Origin: JALZUE01 sp051251725
GTDB lineage: Bacteria > Pseudomonadota > Gammaproteobacteria > Enterobacterales > Alteromonadaceae
DNA length: 64,000 bases
NCBI GenBank assembly: GCA_051251725.1
Contig: JBPOFN010000002.1
Span: forward strand, 169,513 to 233,512
Direction: 5' to 3'
Both the position numbers and the translations under genes were made by a program. A model generated the notes under the pieces. It ran no database searches, had not been told where the DNA came from, and saw only the letters and a list, made by a program, of their open reading frames with translations. Each line of letters starts with the position of its first letter. Position 1 is the stretch's first letter. Of the stretch, positions 63,928 to 64,000 are shown piece after piece.

Positions 63928-64000
<73 letters not shown>

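Overview
The window reads as chromosomal DNA of a marine gammaproteobacterium, most likely Alteromonadales and plausibly Colwelliaceae (Colwellia/Thalassotalea type). The reasons are AT-rich coding sequence, the housekeeping order lolB-ispE-prs-rplY-pth-ychF next to hemA-prfA-prmC-sirB2-sirB1-kdsA, psp and sap operons side by side, and algal-polysaccharide genes (a sulfatase, a beta-propeller glycosidase and an enzyme with two CBM6-like modules). The genus is inferred from protein character, not from a search.

Layout. 1-4809 (+): end of a patatin-like lipase, an SMP-30 lactonase-like protein, a RoxA-type di-heme cytochrome c and a membrane-anchored catalase-fold protein, tightly packed as one candidate lipid/oxylipin operon. 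5031-7612 (-): lipoprotein sulfatase plus glycosidase. 7861-12700 (-): large DUF3857/transglutaminase membrane protein, a 264-bp MITE, and an exported esterase. 12936-17107 (+): M16 metalloprotease, a small STAS/SpoIIAA-like protein and a PspB-like membrane protein. 17260-23942: TetR repressor divergent from an RND tripartite efflux operon, with an AcrR-type operator between them. 24245-28875 (-): a desaturase fused to a Rieske domain with its ferredoxin reductase, then two proteins I do not recognise. 29190-31967 (-): secreted CBM6 glycosidase beside a decayed mobile remnant. 32872-39605 (-): efpL, DUF5062-like, gnd, a GGDEF/EAL protein, 4.5S RNA and a DUF3014 protein. 40007-45242: psp regulon (ycjF, ycjX, pspC, pspB, pspA, divergent pspF), running into sapABCDF (to 50585). 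50855-57685 (-): hemA-prfA-prmC-sirB2-sirB1-DUF819-kdsA. 57997-63685 (+): lolB-ispE-prs, rplY-pth-ychF and a DUF3718 protein. The window ends in a tRNA-Met/tRNA-Leu operon cut by the right edge.

The strongest unexplained signals are: (i) three arrays of a degenerate 7-bp repeat (CTTCNAG), each in a convergent intergenic gap, all on the same strand and all in perfect 7-bp register; (ii) the patatin / SMP-30 / RoxA-like / catalase-like cluster, which looks like an undescribed lipid-oxidation pathway; (iii) an 18-bp motif repeated around the CBM6 enzyme and a decayed mobile remnant; (iv) a 24-codon upstream ORF with a hairpin ending just before rplY. No CRISPR array, prophage or complete insertion sequence was seen.
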